Source of the DNA: Boletus sp. NGJ
Taxonomy: Eukaryota > Basidiomycota > Agaricomycetes > Boletales > Boletaceae
Direction of reading: 5' to 3'
DNA length: 64,000 nt
Assembly: GCA_019096195.1 (NCBI GenBank)
Contig: JAGTXK010000055.1
Location: forward strand, 2,232,001-2,296,000
The position numbers and the translations under genes are program-made. The notes below the pieces were generated by a model. It was given only the letters and a program-made list of their open reading frames with translations. It did no database searches and was not told where the DNA came from. Each line of letters opens with the position of its first letter. Position 1 is the stretch's first letter. This document shows positions 47,501 to 58,558 of the stretch, piece by piece.

Positions 47501-49359
47501 CGAAGTTGAACTGGTTCGTAAGAAGAAGTGGGTCCTAGGCCCATAATTTTATAGTAAGAAGTACAGTGGGGAAAAGTAATTGTCTGTTTTACCCAATCGA
47601 TGTCAGGGTTGTGGCAGTACAGCCAATCATAACCAATGATCATACGATGGGTTCCTAGCTTCAATATGTAAGCGTCTATTACTTCATAGTGTCCTTCAAT
47701 TTCCACCATTAGTGTTACTGCATGACGGATCGGTCTGATAGCTCCTTCTGAACTGTCAGTGTTATGTATCTTTATGGGGTTATCAATAGTATAGAAGGGA
47801 ATTCCGTGACGTTTAACGTAGTCCTAATCAATAAAAGTATGTGACGCTCCCGAATCCAGGAGGGACTGAAAACGGTAATGTGACCACTGGCCATTGATGT
47901 TGCACGATACTATGGTTTTGAGGGAGAATTCTCCGCCATAGGAAAGCGTGGATGCTTGGTTCAATGTAACCTTTGTGGGTTTATAGATATTCGATATTTT
48001 TTGTTGTTTGACAAGGGAATTAAGTACACTTAAGTCCAGTGCCGCGCTCAATTGAGACGCCCTCGCAAATCTCATTGATAAATTACGTAGAACAGAAAAA
48101 AGATCTGAGATAGGAAAGTCGCTACTGGTACATGTTGTAAGAGAAGAAAGAGAAGAAAATTGTTCATGCCGCTGAGTTCCCTCTTTACTCATTGGCGCTG
48201 TCCATTTAAAGCCTGTGCAGCTCTGGCTTTGGCCTCAACTTCGAATTTGTCTCTATAGTACGCTTCTGCCTCATCAGAAACGTATGTTCTTGCTGCTACA
48301 CTTGATGCCGCTGTAGCTACGGGAGGTTGTGGAAGTGGTCGAGATGCGTATTGTTGAGATTGGGGTTCATTAAAAAAAGAGGGATACTCGTTTTCTCCCT
48401 AAGTTTGCTCGACGTACGAGCTTTGGTTCCAATCCCATATCTGTCTCTGCATTGGTGGACGACCAGTTCATTTAAACGGGTTTGTCGGGCAGTTTGGCTT
48501 TATGTGGCCGGGTTTGCCACAATGGAAACAGGTTCTTGTTTCTTTCGAAGGTCCAGCCTGCTGGACTCCTATTTCCATGGGTGCACCGTGATCTGGTTGG
48601 GTGCCCACTGCCATATATTGGGGGTGGTAAGAATTGTGTGGGGGCTGCCCACAAGGAGGAGGGAACGACAATCGAGGAGGTTGTGTTCAGATGGGTGGTC
48701 CGCGTTCATTTGCGATTTGTTTGAACGCCCTTCCTATTGTTCTGTAATTTATAACCAGATCCTCGTAATCGAAGTTCCAAGCTGGACTGTTTAGCCGAGA
48801 TCTCTCGTAGATTTTGTAATCTACAGCCTTTTTGAGAAGAACTTCGGCATGATGGTCGTCTATGTACAACTCTTTCCTCAGAATCTTGAATTTTTGCAGG
48901 AACAGGTCTATGGGATGACCGTTTTGTTTTAAAGTCTCAAGTTTCCTCAAAGACTCATGCGCTAATGTATCAATACAAAAGTGTGTCTTTATTTGGTCTT
49001 GCAACCTGTTCCATGTTGGCCACACATTGGCTCCTTTTGCTGGCTGCATGACTCCGTTTGCGTCTGTCTCAATGGTCGCCTCTTCATCAAGATAGTGCTC
49101 CATTAGAAGTTGAGCAAAACTTTCTGCCTTTCCCTTGAGGCGCGAGAGGACTGCAATGTCCATGATTTTATTGTTTTTCCAGGTCTGCACGTCGACCCAG
49201 AGGCGTAGCTTTATCCACCATGGGCGGAATGTAGACCTTGTGCCATCCCATTTCCCAGGGTCGGCGATTTTCTTGGTGACATTATCTTTATCGCGTTCCT
49301 GAGTAAGGTCGGTGAGTTTTTGGACAAGCTCATCAATGTCGAGATGAGACATATTTGTC

Positions 49360-49951
49360 GACAGGTTTTAGAAGAGAGGTTGGGCGAAGATAGGAGCGGA
49401 AGTAGGCGATGCGATAGAGGGCAAATGTAAAGGAGGGGCGAGGAGGTCTAACTTTGTCAGGGTTTCTGATATACGTTTTCCTTTTCCTAGGTCGGTCTTC
49501 TTTCAGGACCTTACTACCCAATATCTTGCAATCAGGTTCTGGGGTCCCTACGCCTTCGTAGGAGTCGAAATATAGGTTGTTGAAAATGGTGGGCAATGGT
49601 GATAGGGGGACCAGAGTATAACTGCTTTTACTACTAGCAGGTGTAACACGGGGGAAAGTCGAGATAAATCCCCTTATCGTTACTTTGTGACATCACAGGT
49701 AATCACGAGAACCTGGGTTCACTATCGTAGAACCAGCGTACACTTAGATCGGCAACCACCTAAGAAGTGGGGCTAGTGCACTATGCCCGGTAGCAACGTT
49801 ATCCTTATTTATGATGCCAGGCAAGCGTATATGCAAGCGTTTCGGCAAGTGCTTTTCTCATCACCGTCAAGTGGTGAATACTACAGATGTCCCTTAAACG
49901 CTGGGCCTGCATATAATCTCCTTAGCTCTGGAGTCTGAGCGTTGTGTATAA
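49360..49951. other. Chromovirus untranslated leader
   Basis: Between the primer site and the gag start. No conserved coding content is recognised; an 87-residue minus-strand frame here has no known domain. Confidence 0.5.
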
Positions 49952-49963
49952 CAGTCTAATCCA
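49952..49963 (-). other. Primer-binding site complementary to the element's own 5' RNA end
   Basis: Two bases inside the 5' LTR the minus strand reads TGGATTAGACTG, a perfect 12-base complement of CAGTCTAATCCA at 50141-50130 in the LTR. That LTR site lies 33 bases downstream of the first base of the TATA box, where transcription is expected to begin. This matches the self-priming arrangement of Tf1/sushi-type chromoviruses, not a tRNA-primed site. Confidence 0.75.
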
Positions 49964-49965
49964 AG

Positions 49966-50447
49966 TGTTATGATCCCTTTCGGAAACCAATCCACAAGGC
50001 TTGGACATGTCTTGCAGGCTACATGAGTCCTGGCTTAACGAATAAGGTAGGGAGTCCTAGGCCCTGCTATTCCTAACTCTATGATGACCGGTGGCCAAAG
50101 CTAATGGGTTATTGGAGGAAGAGTACAAATGGATTAGACTGGGGTTTCCAGTCGTCAGAGTGCTACTTTATATACATGATGAGAATGTGCACAGACCAAG
50201 CAGTGCGTGTGATAAACTACTAGGTATAGTAAGACAGAGATTAATAGGGCTGTGTGAGAAGAGCAGAAATTAAAGAGGTGTGGATCACATGAGGTATGAT
50301 GTCATATGATGTCATAGGTTCTAGACCTATCATGTGATGTGTTTCCATGGTCACGTGCACAGTCACGTGACTTATGAAGAAAAGAGTTGAAGAAAATGGA
50401 AAGTAGGTGTTTGTTTGAAAAGTTTGAAAATTTCTTATATTATAACA
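49966..50447 (-). repeat. 5' LTR of the chromovirus
   Basis: 482 bp. On the minus strand it holds a TATATAAA box (50174-50167) and about 30 bases further the sequence CAGTCTAATCCA (50141-50130), the expected transcript start region. Confidence 0.95.
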
Positions 50448-51511
50448 TGAAGCTTGTAGAAACATGCTGGACATTCATTCAGCAGGCGCCAGTTGGATTC
50501 ATCTCGTTGTAAGGCTTTCTTCAGCTCTTGATCCACATGCTCGAGAATCTCCAAATAGGCATCATAAGCCACAGATAATGCTGTAGTCAGAGAAGGCCAA
50601 TATGGAACCTTGGGATATTACTAATCAGAATTATAATAGCCAAGTGTGAGTGGTTGCACTTACCTCATGTAGATGGCATAGGGGTTTCGCTTGTGCTTGA
50701 ATACTGAAGCGAGGACACATGTGGTGTTGTTGACAGAAGGGAGCAAGAATATGTAGAGATATTGCAATGGTTGGATAAAGCGGAGAGCACCCTAGGTATT
50801 CATGGCGAATCAATGTTTCGTTAGGATATTGATTTGCATGCAGGGGTAATAAATGTTTCGTAGCATCGACCTAGCTGATGAATCAGGTTGGGGCACACAA
50901 AGACAAAATTGGACTTACTGAACATGTCAACCAGCTCAATCCCTGCTATGGAGCCATCACCTTCACCCGGTGGATCCACTTCACTCGGCATTCCATCACC
51001 AGAATCTCGAGATCGATAATCAAGATACGCGGAGACAAGACAGTCCATTTGAGTATTCCAATGGTGGCTCTGAGTCTCCACACGGTCGGCACGAGTGCGG
51101 GGATCAACACGGCTGAAAAGACTTGAGGACAAGAAATGAGACGGAAAGGAAACATACTGGTGGCCACTGGCTTGCATCACTTGTTCTACAAGATCATCAA
51201 ATGCCTTGTATTCACCACCCTCATGGCTCAGTCCAAAGGCTTCTTCACCTATGGGAACTACTGGAGGCTGTTCATCATCATATGTTCCATGGTCAACAAA
51301 CATTTGTTTGGCGACATCTTGTTCATCGATAGACATCACTATAATATCATGTCAGCAGTAAAGACAAGAAATGTGGTAATTCAACTAACCTTGGAGATCA
51401 GCACGTCGTTTGGAAGCTATAACTTGTAGACACTCAGCCTGTTTTCCAGCGGAGAGACGTTCAAAGTGGCAGCTGTGTCCATGAAAACAATGGGACTTGA
51501 TCGATTTTGAG

Positions 51512-52438
51512 ATTCCTCGGATCCTCATCGACGAAGAGCGACGAGACATTGGCTGCAAGACCTGAGGAGGAAGATAGGTGTGCGAATGAGCTTGCCGACA
51601 AGAAACCGAGTGTGCAGGAAGACCGGGATGCCCAACAGGTAGAGGGGTGGTGAAGCGAACAGAGTAGGCGGGCGCAGGACGGTCAAATGAGTGCAAGAGA
51701 ACTTGCCCGACAGGTAGGGGGCAGAGAAGCGAGTAGAGCAGGAAACCAAGCGACGATGGCGGCGGAAAAGACAAGGGGGACGAGGGCAGGCTTGGGATGC
51801 CAAACGAGCACAGAGTGGGTGACTGAGAGATGGTGATTGGCAGGAAAAAAAGAGTGGAAGCACGAGACAGTGACAACAACGCATGGGGAGATGGCAGAGA
51901 GAATTTGGGACCGTTGGTGAGGTCCACGGCAAACAGGGAGCTCGCGTGAGGTGTTAGAACGCTGGGGGAGAGAGCAATGGCATTGAACGCCGTGGGGAAC
52001 GACACCAACAACGACATGGTGTTGATTGAGAGCGTTGTTGAGGTCTGTTGCAAGCAGGAAACTCACGGGAGGTGATGAGATGCTGGGGGAGACGAGAATG
52101 ACGTTGGACGGCGTGGGGAACGTCACTAACAATGGCGGCAACGACGACGATGACGACGACGGTGTTGTGCTCAGGGGGGAAGGGGCGTGGGAAGCATTTA
52201 CCTTGCTGGCTTCAGCTCTCGTAGTGCTGAGGCACGAGTTCGGGCACGTGGCCGAAGGCACAGCTATTGGCCCCGAGCTGTGCCGCGACCACCCGGTGGC
52301 TCTGTGCGCGGGAAGTCCGGTATTTGGGGCAATATTTATTGCCGGTGTTGGCAAAATAGTGTTAACAAGCCAAACAATCAATAGTGACGGCAATAGCCGT
52401 CATTCTTAATTAGGCTCTAAGTGTGGGAACCATAGGTG
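51512..52438. repeat. Right inverted arm of the KDZ element
   Basis: Reverse complement of 37033-37945. It retains more CG dinucleotides than the left arm, has an in-frame GAC/GAT repeat (52146-52162) shorter in the left arm, and contains the transposase start codon (51547-51549). Its outer end is 67 bp before the start codon of the NTPase/REase gene. Confidence 0.8.
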
Positions 52439-52505
52439 TTGATCTGAGCGCTGAGCCACCTATGCGGCGGTGACTATTCCAACCCCTATATCTACTGCAG
52501 TCACC

Positions 52506-55500
52506 ATGTCCACTGGCAAACATCGTCTAGACCACACTGCAAAGGAGGAATCGGAAGTTACTCCAAAGGCTCCCAAGTTTGGAGACTCTAGAGATGAATA
52601 CAAGACAGCGGATGAAAAGATACACCAACGTATCTTGCAGATGCAGGTATTCGGATTCCCGCCCGCCGACTCGCGAGTCAATGCACTGCGGATCATTTAC
52701 TGCCAGGCCGCATCCGATAGACGCATTGAAACGGCTCCCGAGATTGGTTGGTGTGTGGGTCTGGTCGAGAGCGACCCTGATTTTTCGAAAGCTCTGCAAA
52801 ATGCCATTGACGAGGGACACTACAAAGACGTCACGAGCTCGGGTAGGTACAGAGATCTCTGTTACTTTCCTCACACATGATCATCTCTGTCAGCCATTAC
52901 TCGATACATCGCCGACCACACTTCGGATCAAAAACAGCCGGGTCGGAGTGCTGAGGGCCATGTCAAATCCCCGAGCCCTACGAGTACTGGTGGTGAGTAA
53001 CTATCTTGTTGTTCATAACGTCCGTCCCGTTTTCGTGGTGCTTATCTGTAGCTGGCAAGTCATTTCCTGAGTTTGTGCCTTGACTGTACTGATTGAGGTT
53101 CCATCACAAGCTGCGCAATTGGCATGGTCCGAGCCATACTGTGGAAGTTGTCACGAGATCTTGTTGAAGAATATCAACGCTATGGAACGTCGAGAGGATT
53201 ATGCTACTTCTGTCGCGATTATCCAGAGCTCTGGCACAGGAAAATCTCGTATGGTCGACGAGCAGGCTAACCTGGTCTTCACGATCCCGTTCAATCTTCG
53301 TGATCCCAAGGACCAGATAAGTGATTCGTGCCCATGTCGGCCTTGCACAAGGTGCTAATTGCTGTCTGATTGTCAGCTGGGGCATATCCGCCCGAAGATA
53401 CTGAAGTTAGGAATTACTTCTGCAACAAGCCGGAGTTCGCAAGCATGCTTGTAGCTCTGGATCGCACCAATTTGTTCTTCGGACACCTATTTTTACAAGT
53501 CGCCAATGAAGTGCGACAAGTCTTCTCGGCAGATAGGAAAATATCTCCAAATTGCCTTGCGCGCCGCTGGAGGACATATCTGTCAGAGGGCCAGAAGCGA
53601 TCTCAGCTATACAAGAATGTCGTAAAGGCATGCAGCACGGATTGGCTGGTCAGTATGTTGAATATTTACTTGTTTTTGATTTCATCGTGATCATGTTTGA
53701 CCTACTTAGGGTAAATACAGCATCAAACTGTATGCAGAATCACAGTCAAGAGTGTTGCTGTCGGTCTTGGCGACTTTTTGCAACTATGCGAAATCGAATG
53801 ATGTTAAAGTTATGTTGTACTTCGACGAAGCACATGAGTTCAATTATTCCATCGCAGACGACACGGATGGAAAAACATTGTATCATGTTGTGCAGTCAAG
53901 TTTGAATGACTTTGGAAGATCTTTTTTCACCATATTTCTTTCCACCCAATCGTCTCTGACATTGTTGGCTCCAACTGCTGCGGCAGCTCGGTCCGCTCGG
54001 CAGCAAAATACGACGAAACCTCATCCTCCAATCACGGAGACACCATTTGACTGCCACCCGAGTTTCCCACTCCAACGTGGAGAATTCAAGTTGAAGGATC
54101 TTGGGGACCTCCGCTTTCTGGCGCGCTTTGGGAGGCCATTGTATGAGACCCAGTCCACTTGGCTTCTCTTTCATTAATCTCGGTGTTGTAGGTTCTGGAC
54201 TATGCTCCAACAACCGGAGGACGATGGAGTCGTCCACGAAGCCATGAATCTAGCACGCAAGAAACTCGTTTTTGACGACGACATCAACAAGATCGAACAC
54301 TCCGAGACGGCAATGCTTGCGATCTTAGATGTCTTGATCACAATCCACTTTGAGCCAAGGCGGGACACGGCGCACAAGACCGAAATGGAGATGGTTGCGA
54401 GTCACATGAGGACCGCTTTCTCCGTTCCAGATCATCCCCTCTACATCCGCTCCGGATACCCATCCGAGCCTTTCCTTGCGGAGGCTGCATCACGTCAAAT
54501 GTACCTCTACATGCGAGATTCGCCAAGTACGATGATCTCCATCCTGAAGAACAATCTCGATCATGGCCTGATCGACCTCGGTCAGAGGGGTGAGGTCGTC
54601 ATGCGGGTCCTTCTCATGAAGGCATACATGGAAGCCATTGTCGCTGAGCAAGGTAACCAGGGTCCGCAGCCGAACTTCAGCAAGGGTTGTAGCTTCCTCC
54701 AGTTTCTGAAAGCCCTGTTTGCAGATGGGCACCATGACCGGATCCTAAAGGCTACTCCGGAGAACGGGGTCGAGGCACGTACTCTCGAAGATGCCTTTAA
54801 AGATGCAGTTGTGCGGTTCACACATTTCGTCAAAGCGGTCGGCGACTCTGTTGTGGAAACCACAGCCATGGAACTCGGTTTTGTGAGGGGTTCGGCGTTT
54901 ATCTGTCACAACCGCCAGAAAGACGTCGACATCGTCATTCCAGTTTTACTTGACAAAGATGACACGGTGGCAGAGTCCTCAATGTCTGCACTGCTCATAC
55001 AGGTGAAACGGCGGAAAAAGGCGGGCAGCACCAATGCCTACACCATTGACCAGAGGACGCTCGACTTCTTCCCGGGTCGTTCTACCACCCAGAAATCTTC
55101 AAGGCCGTATGTGACACTTCTCGCTGAGCTAGGTGTCGATGTTACCTCGAAATCCGACATTGACATCTTAGACGTCAGTCAAAGCCCACGGCGCACCTCC
55201 TCTCGCCTTGAAGCCAAGCGACCGGCAGAGCATCCAAAGTACAGCCTTCGAGCTGAGGGGTGCACGAATAGGACATGGAAAGTTATCAACAGTACGGAGC
55301 ATGCAGACTACATCCAGGCCTTGGGCAGAGATGATTTTTTGGATGACCATCCGAGACAAAACGAGGAGTCGCTGCAACTCGTTCGCCAAACGCTGCCATT
55401 CTGGTACGAAGATGCAGCATGGGTCTCCGAACCCCCAGAGAGAGCTCAGCCGAGTGCGACAGTGGACGTTGACGATGGAAGTGAGCTGCCGGAGGAGGAG

Positions 55501-55527
55501 CCGATGGATGAAGACTCGGATCCATAG
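52506..55527 (+). CDS. P-loop NTPase with C-terminal REase-like domain (Crinkler/CR-type architecture)
   Basis: Start MSTGKHRLDHTAKEE (52506). The N-terminal ~150 residues have no known fold. The NTPase follows: Walker A IIQSSGTGKSRMVDE, FTIPFNLRDP, PPEDTEVRNYF, then Walker B VKVMLYFDEAHEFNYS and sensor-like FFTIFLSTQSSL. A long last exon (54202-55527) is helical, then carries AMELGFVRGSAFICHNRQKDVDIVIPVLL with a later SALLIQVKRRKK. The D...(hydrophobic)QxK pattern resembles a restriction-endonuclease-like core. The C-terminus is acidic (EEEPMDEDSDP). About six introns, frames consistent, so it looks whole. NTPase plus nuclease is the architecture of Crinkler-RHS-type (CR) proteins in fungi and oomycetes. 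It belongs to a family known as multi-copy in basidiomycetes. Function here unknown. Confidence 0.65.
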
Positions 55528-55779
55528 TTCGCGAGTTGTAGACTGTTGAACGTTGAACCAACAAACGAGCGAAACCAGTTAGTATTGGGGTAAATTTCAC
55601 AAACTCGTACTACAGTAACCAAGTGCCTGTGTGTCTGTATGTTGTTAGGGCCGTCGCGATCCCCCCACTTGGGTGTTTTTCTGGTTGACCACGGATCCAA
55701 GTATCTGAATCACTTGGTCCGAGCCCGATCCCTTCTGAACAGGGACTCACTGGTATTCGCATCAACGAACTCCTCGCAT

Positions 55780-56170
55780 TATAATAATGACCCGCTCCGC
55801 TGATGACCTGGAGCCATATTCGCAATCAGTTCCAAGTTGTAGGATTGTCCGCCGAGCGCTGTAAACGTTCGTGACCCGTTTTCCATCAATTAAAAAAGAG
55901 AAGAGCAGAAAGGGGAAAAGTGTGAACTGATGGACTCACGAACTGAAGAATTTGCTCCTGACGACGACCGTACCAGGTCGACCAGCGTGCCACACCACGC
56001 GGCCGACCTCGGCTTCACTCAGGCCAGGATTCCATGCTCACCCGCTTCACCGTCGTCGTCGTCGTCGATGCGCTGAGAAAACCCTGCGTCTCGATCCGGT
56101 AGAGAACACGACCTTCTGGAGAGACGAGGACAGTGTTGAACAGACTATCCTGTGCCAATGAAAAGTTCAT
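55780..56170 (-). pseudogene. DUF6593-like basidiomycete protein, apparently frameshifted
   Basis: From MNFSLAQDSLFNTVLVSPEG (56170) the frame reads YRIETQGFLSASTTTTTVKRV, the N-terminal signature of a large basidiomycete family of unknown function (DUF6593). The family's next block, EVGRVVWHAGRPGTVVVRSKFF, is present but in another frame, and no intron of normal size joins the two. A third block, TFTALGGQSYNLEL, follows after an intron-like gap. So the gene is either frameshifted near 56000 or there is a sequence error. The distal end is not resolved. Confidence 0.45.
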
Positions 56171-56506
56171 CGTGTTCGACGATAGAAGGGGGAGTTGGGC
56201 CAGCGATTTCGGTCACGAACGTTGGGAGAGCGTGCCGAGAGAGGACCCAGATTCTGCCACGCTGGCCGTTCGCCGATGAACATTCGGTGTGGACGTCGGC
56301 CAGCATCAACTGGACTACAAACGTGCGGTTTTCGCGATCCCAACAAGAACTAGCATCCGCCTTGTATCTGATTGGTTCACGCCAAAAGGGGTTATCTACA
56401 CCGAACGATTATTGCAGAGAATACTCACGACGTTGTCCAACATGACCTCCTCACTCGACTACACGTCGATAGAACACCCAAGGTCCGTCCTTGTCTCTCA
56501 CAGAAC

Positions 56507-57228
56507 ATGGCCACCAACTCCAAACCCGCAGATGGAAAAACCTCCCCCCACCGCCCAACTTTTCCAACCTCCATTCCACCCACGTACGTCCCCCACCGTG
56601 CCGATTTGACAAAACTCTCAACCCTTCTTTCACCACCAGACAAAGACCCCCGCCAAGGCGGCAGCAGCAGCCGCAGCCTCCTACGCAGCCCTCAAAGAAA
56701 AACGCGCTTGGGACCTCGCCATCGCCCCCGCTAAATCCCTCCCCATGCAAGCCTTCATGCTCTACATGTCCGGCGGCGGCGTCCAGATCTTCAGCATGGG
56801 CATCGTCCTCATGCTCCTCGTTACGCCTATCAAGAACATCGCTGGGATGAACGCTGGTGCGTTGCCCCTCCCTCTTTTCCTCTTCATGGTCAAACACCTC
56901 ACCTCACGTCGACAGCATTTGCCCCCTTCATGCCCACCAGCGCCTCCCCCATCGCCCTCCCACTCCAAAAACTCACCTACGTCCTCTGCAACCTCCTCAC
57001 CCTCGCTGTCGGCCTCTGGAAATGCCGCTCAATGGGCCTCTTCCCCACCGGAACTGGCGACTGGCTCGCCTTTGAAACCCGCGGCGTGGTGCGTTGCGTT
57101 TTTTCTCACTCTCTGCATGTTTTTTGGGGCATGAAACAAGAACCGTGTCCTTTTTTGCCCTGCTTCCTTTTTTCCCGTGGTGCTAAGTCCCTTTTCGTTG
57201 CCAGCCTCGGGAAATATCGCTCTTGTAA
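56507..57228 (+). CDS. EMC4: ER membrane protein complex subunit 4 (EMC4/TMEM85)
   Basis: Subunit of the EMC insertase for tail-anchored and multi-pass proteins in the ER. Exon 1 MATNSKPADGKTSPHRP; exon 2 holds the Ala-rich KTPAKAAAAAAASYAALKEK, RAWDLAIAPAKSLPMQAFM and the first membrane helix GGGVQIFSMGIVLMLLVTPI followed by KNIAGMNA. Exon 3 begins AFAPFMPTS and carries LQKLTYVLCNLLTLAVGLWK with CRSMGLFPTGTGDWLAFE, the family hallmark. The last exon most simply reads PREISLL-stop at 57226-57228. Length ~180 aa matches the family. Confidence 0.9.
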
Positions 57229-57746
57229 ATCGAATCCGCTTATTCCCCTACACGCAAGACCGGAACACGACGTCGCCGAGGGACACGAGATTCACCCCAA
57301 GATGCCTGATGCCATTCTCTACAGAGAAACATGATTCCTATCACGAGCAAAGGGGTATACCATCTAAACCATTCCTGTACTTCCACTTTCCCAAGAATCA
57401 TCCATGGGTTTTCTCCGTCATCATTATCACCGGAAATACGGGATAAAAGAGGGGCGAGAAGGAAACAAAAAACAAAGATTAGGTTGCAGTTTCGGTGTAG
57501 ACGGGTGACCAAATGCCCCTCCGTCGGAATTTACTCAGTGCAGTGGAGAAGCCATAAATGGTGTTGAAAGAACATCGTGGATGGGTAAAAAAAATCATAG
57601 CCCAAAGTGTTACGCGAGAGGGAAAAGGGACGACACAAGGAGCTATAGAGAAACGTCAAGGATATATGAGGCAGAGGTGAAGCGTAAACAGAGTCGTTAA
57701 GAGATGGAAGATATCAAATGAAACATTCCCGTGGGACTGAGCTACA
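57229..57746. other. Convergent 3' regions
   Basis: Between the EMC4 stop and CDC42 stop. UTR-like sequence; no gene seen. Confidence 0.45.

Positions 57747-58558
<812 letters not shown>

Larger units (their letters stand above)
44034..50447 (-). mobile_element. Ty3/Gypsy chromovirus (Metaviridae), young fossil inside KDZ
   Basis: Flanked by 482 bp LTRs (TGTTAT...ATAACA) and a 5 bp target duplication TGAAG (44029-44033, 50448-50452). Parts in family order on the minus strand: gag with a CCHC knuckle (CFHCGKPGHIKPNC) at ~48.47-49.35 kb; aspartic protease (LLDSGASHTFID) at ~47.8-48.2 kb; reverse transcriptase (YIDDVMIF) at ~46.6-47.2 kb; RNase H (WTDHKNLEYW) at ~46.1-46.5 kb; integrase with the H2C2 finger and DDE core at ~44.85-45.9 kb; and a C-terminal chromodomain (LEYLVHWKGYDNTDRTWE) at ~44.6-44.8 kb. 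The coding region is broken, with about seven interruptions. The LTRs differ at only ~6 of 482 sites, so the insertion is recent. Confidence 0.92.
41712..51549 (-). pseudogene. KDZ transposase, interrupted by a Ty3/Gypsy insertion
   Basis: Start MSRRSSSMRIRG at 51549 lies inside the right inverted arm. N-terminal part: FHGHSCHFERLSAGKQAECL, an intron, then VMSIDEQDVAKQMFVDHG, THHWNTQMDCLVSAYLDYR-type sequence and IELVDMF, then YDAYLEILEHVDQELKKAL, NWRLLNECPACFYKL. Left of the retroelement it continues DEPVLDFEWLVAIDGNNSLKRWD, ESGIFAAVCCHHFILLACDMV, KYPLSIVGKLMSVYGPNGAIFYDIG-like sequence, GAFHGHAHNRKCQLNWHPLY, FHHHQAIEQHFAFWNADKYA, and a long C-terminal helical region ending AEYLNFDDD. The motifs GNNSLKRWD, FYDIG and GHAHN are the KDZ catalytic-core signatures. 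Apart from the 6.4 kb insertion and perhaps one shift near 42310, the frames are well kept, so the insertion is probably the inactivating event. Confidence 0.8.
37033..52438 (-). mobile_element. KDZ-class DNA transposon with ~0.9 kb inverted arms
   Basis: Inverted arms start CACCTATGGTTCCCACACTT at 37033 and, on the minus strand, at 52438. They hold high identity (by eye about 95%) for ~0.9 kb. Between them are a KDZ transposase and two more genes, all on the minus strand. A Ty3/Gypsy element (44034-50447) has inserted into the transposase; without it and one target copy the element would be about 9.0 kb. No clean target duplication is visible: flanks are GAGCGAGGCT on the left and TTGATCTGAGCG on the right. 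KDZ (Kyakuja-Dileera-Zisupton) elements are abundant in Agaricomycetes and were described together with TET/JBP genes; no TET/JBP domain is seen here. Confidence 0.75.

Noticed and set aside
37033-52438. TET/JBP dioxygenase gene expected near KDZ elements
   Set aside because: No HxD...H iron-binding pattern or related block was seen in any gene inside or beside the element.
37021-52450. Target-site duplication of the KDZ element
   Set aside because: The flanks show only a loose similarity (TGAGCG...CACCTATG on both sides) that is not adjacent to both ends. No clean duplication can be claimed.
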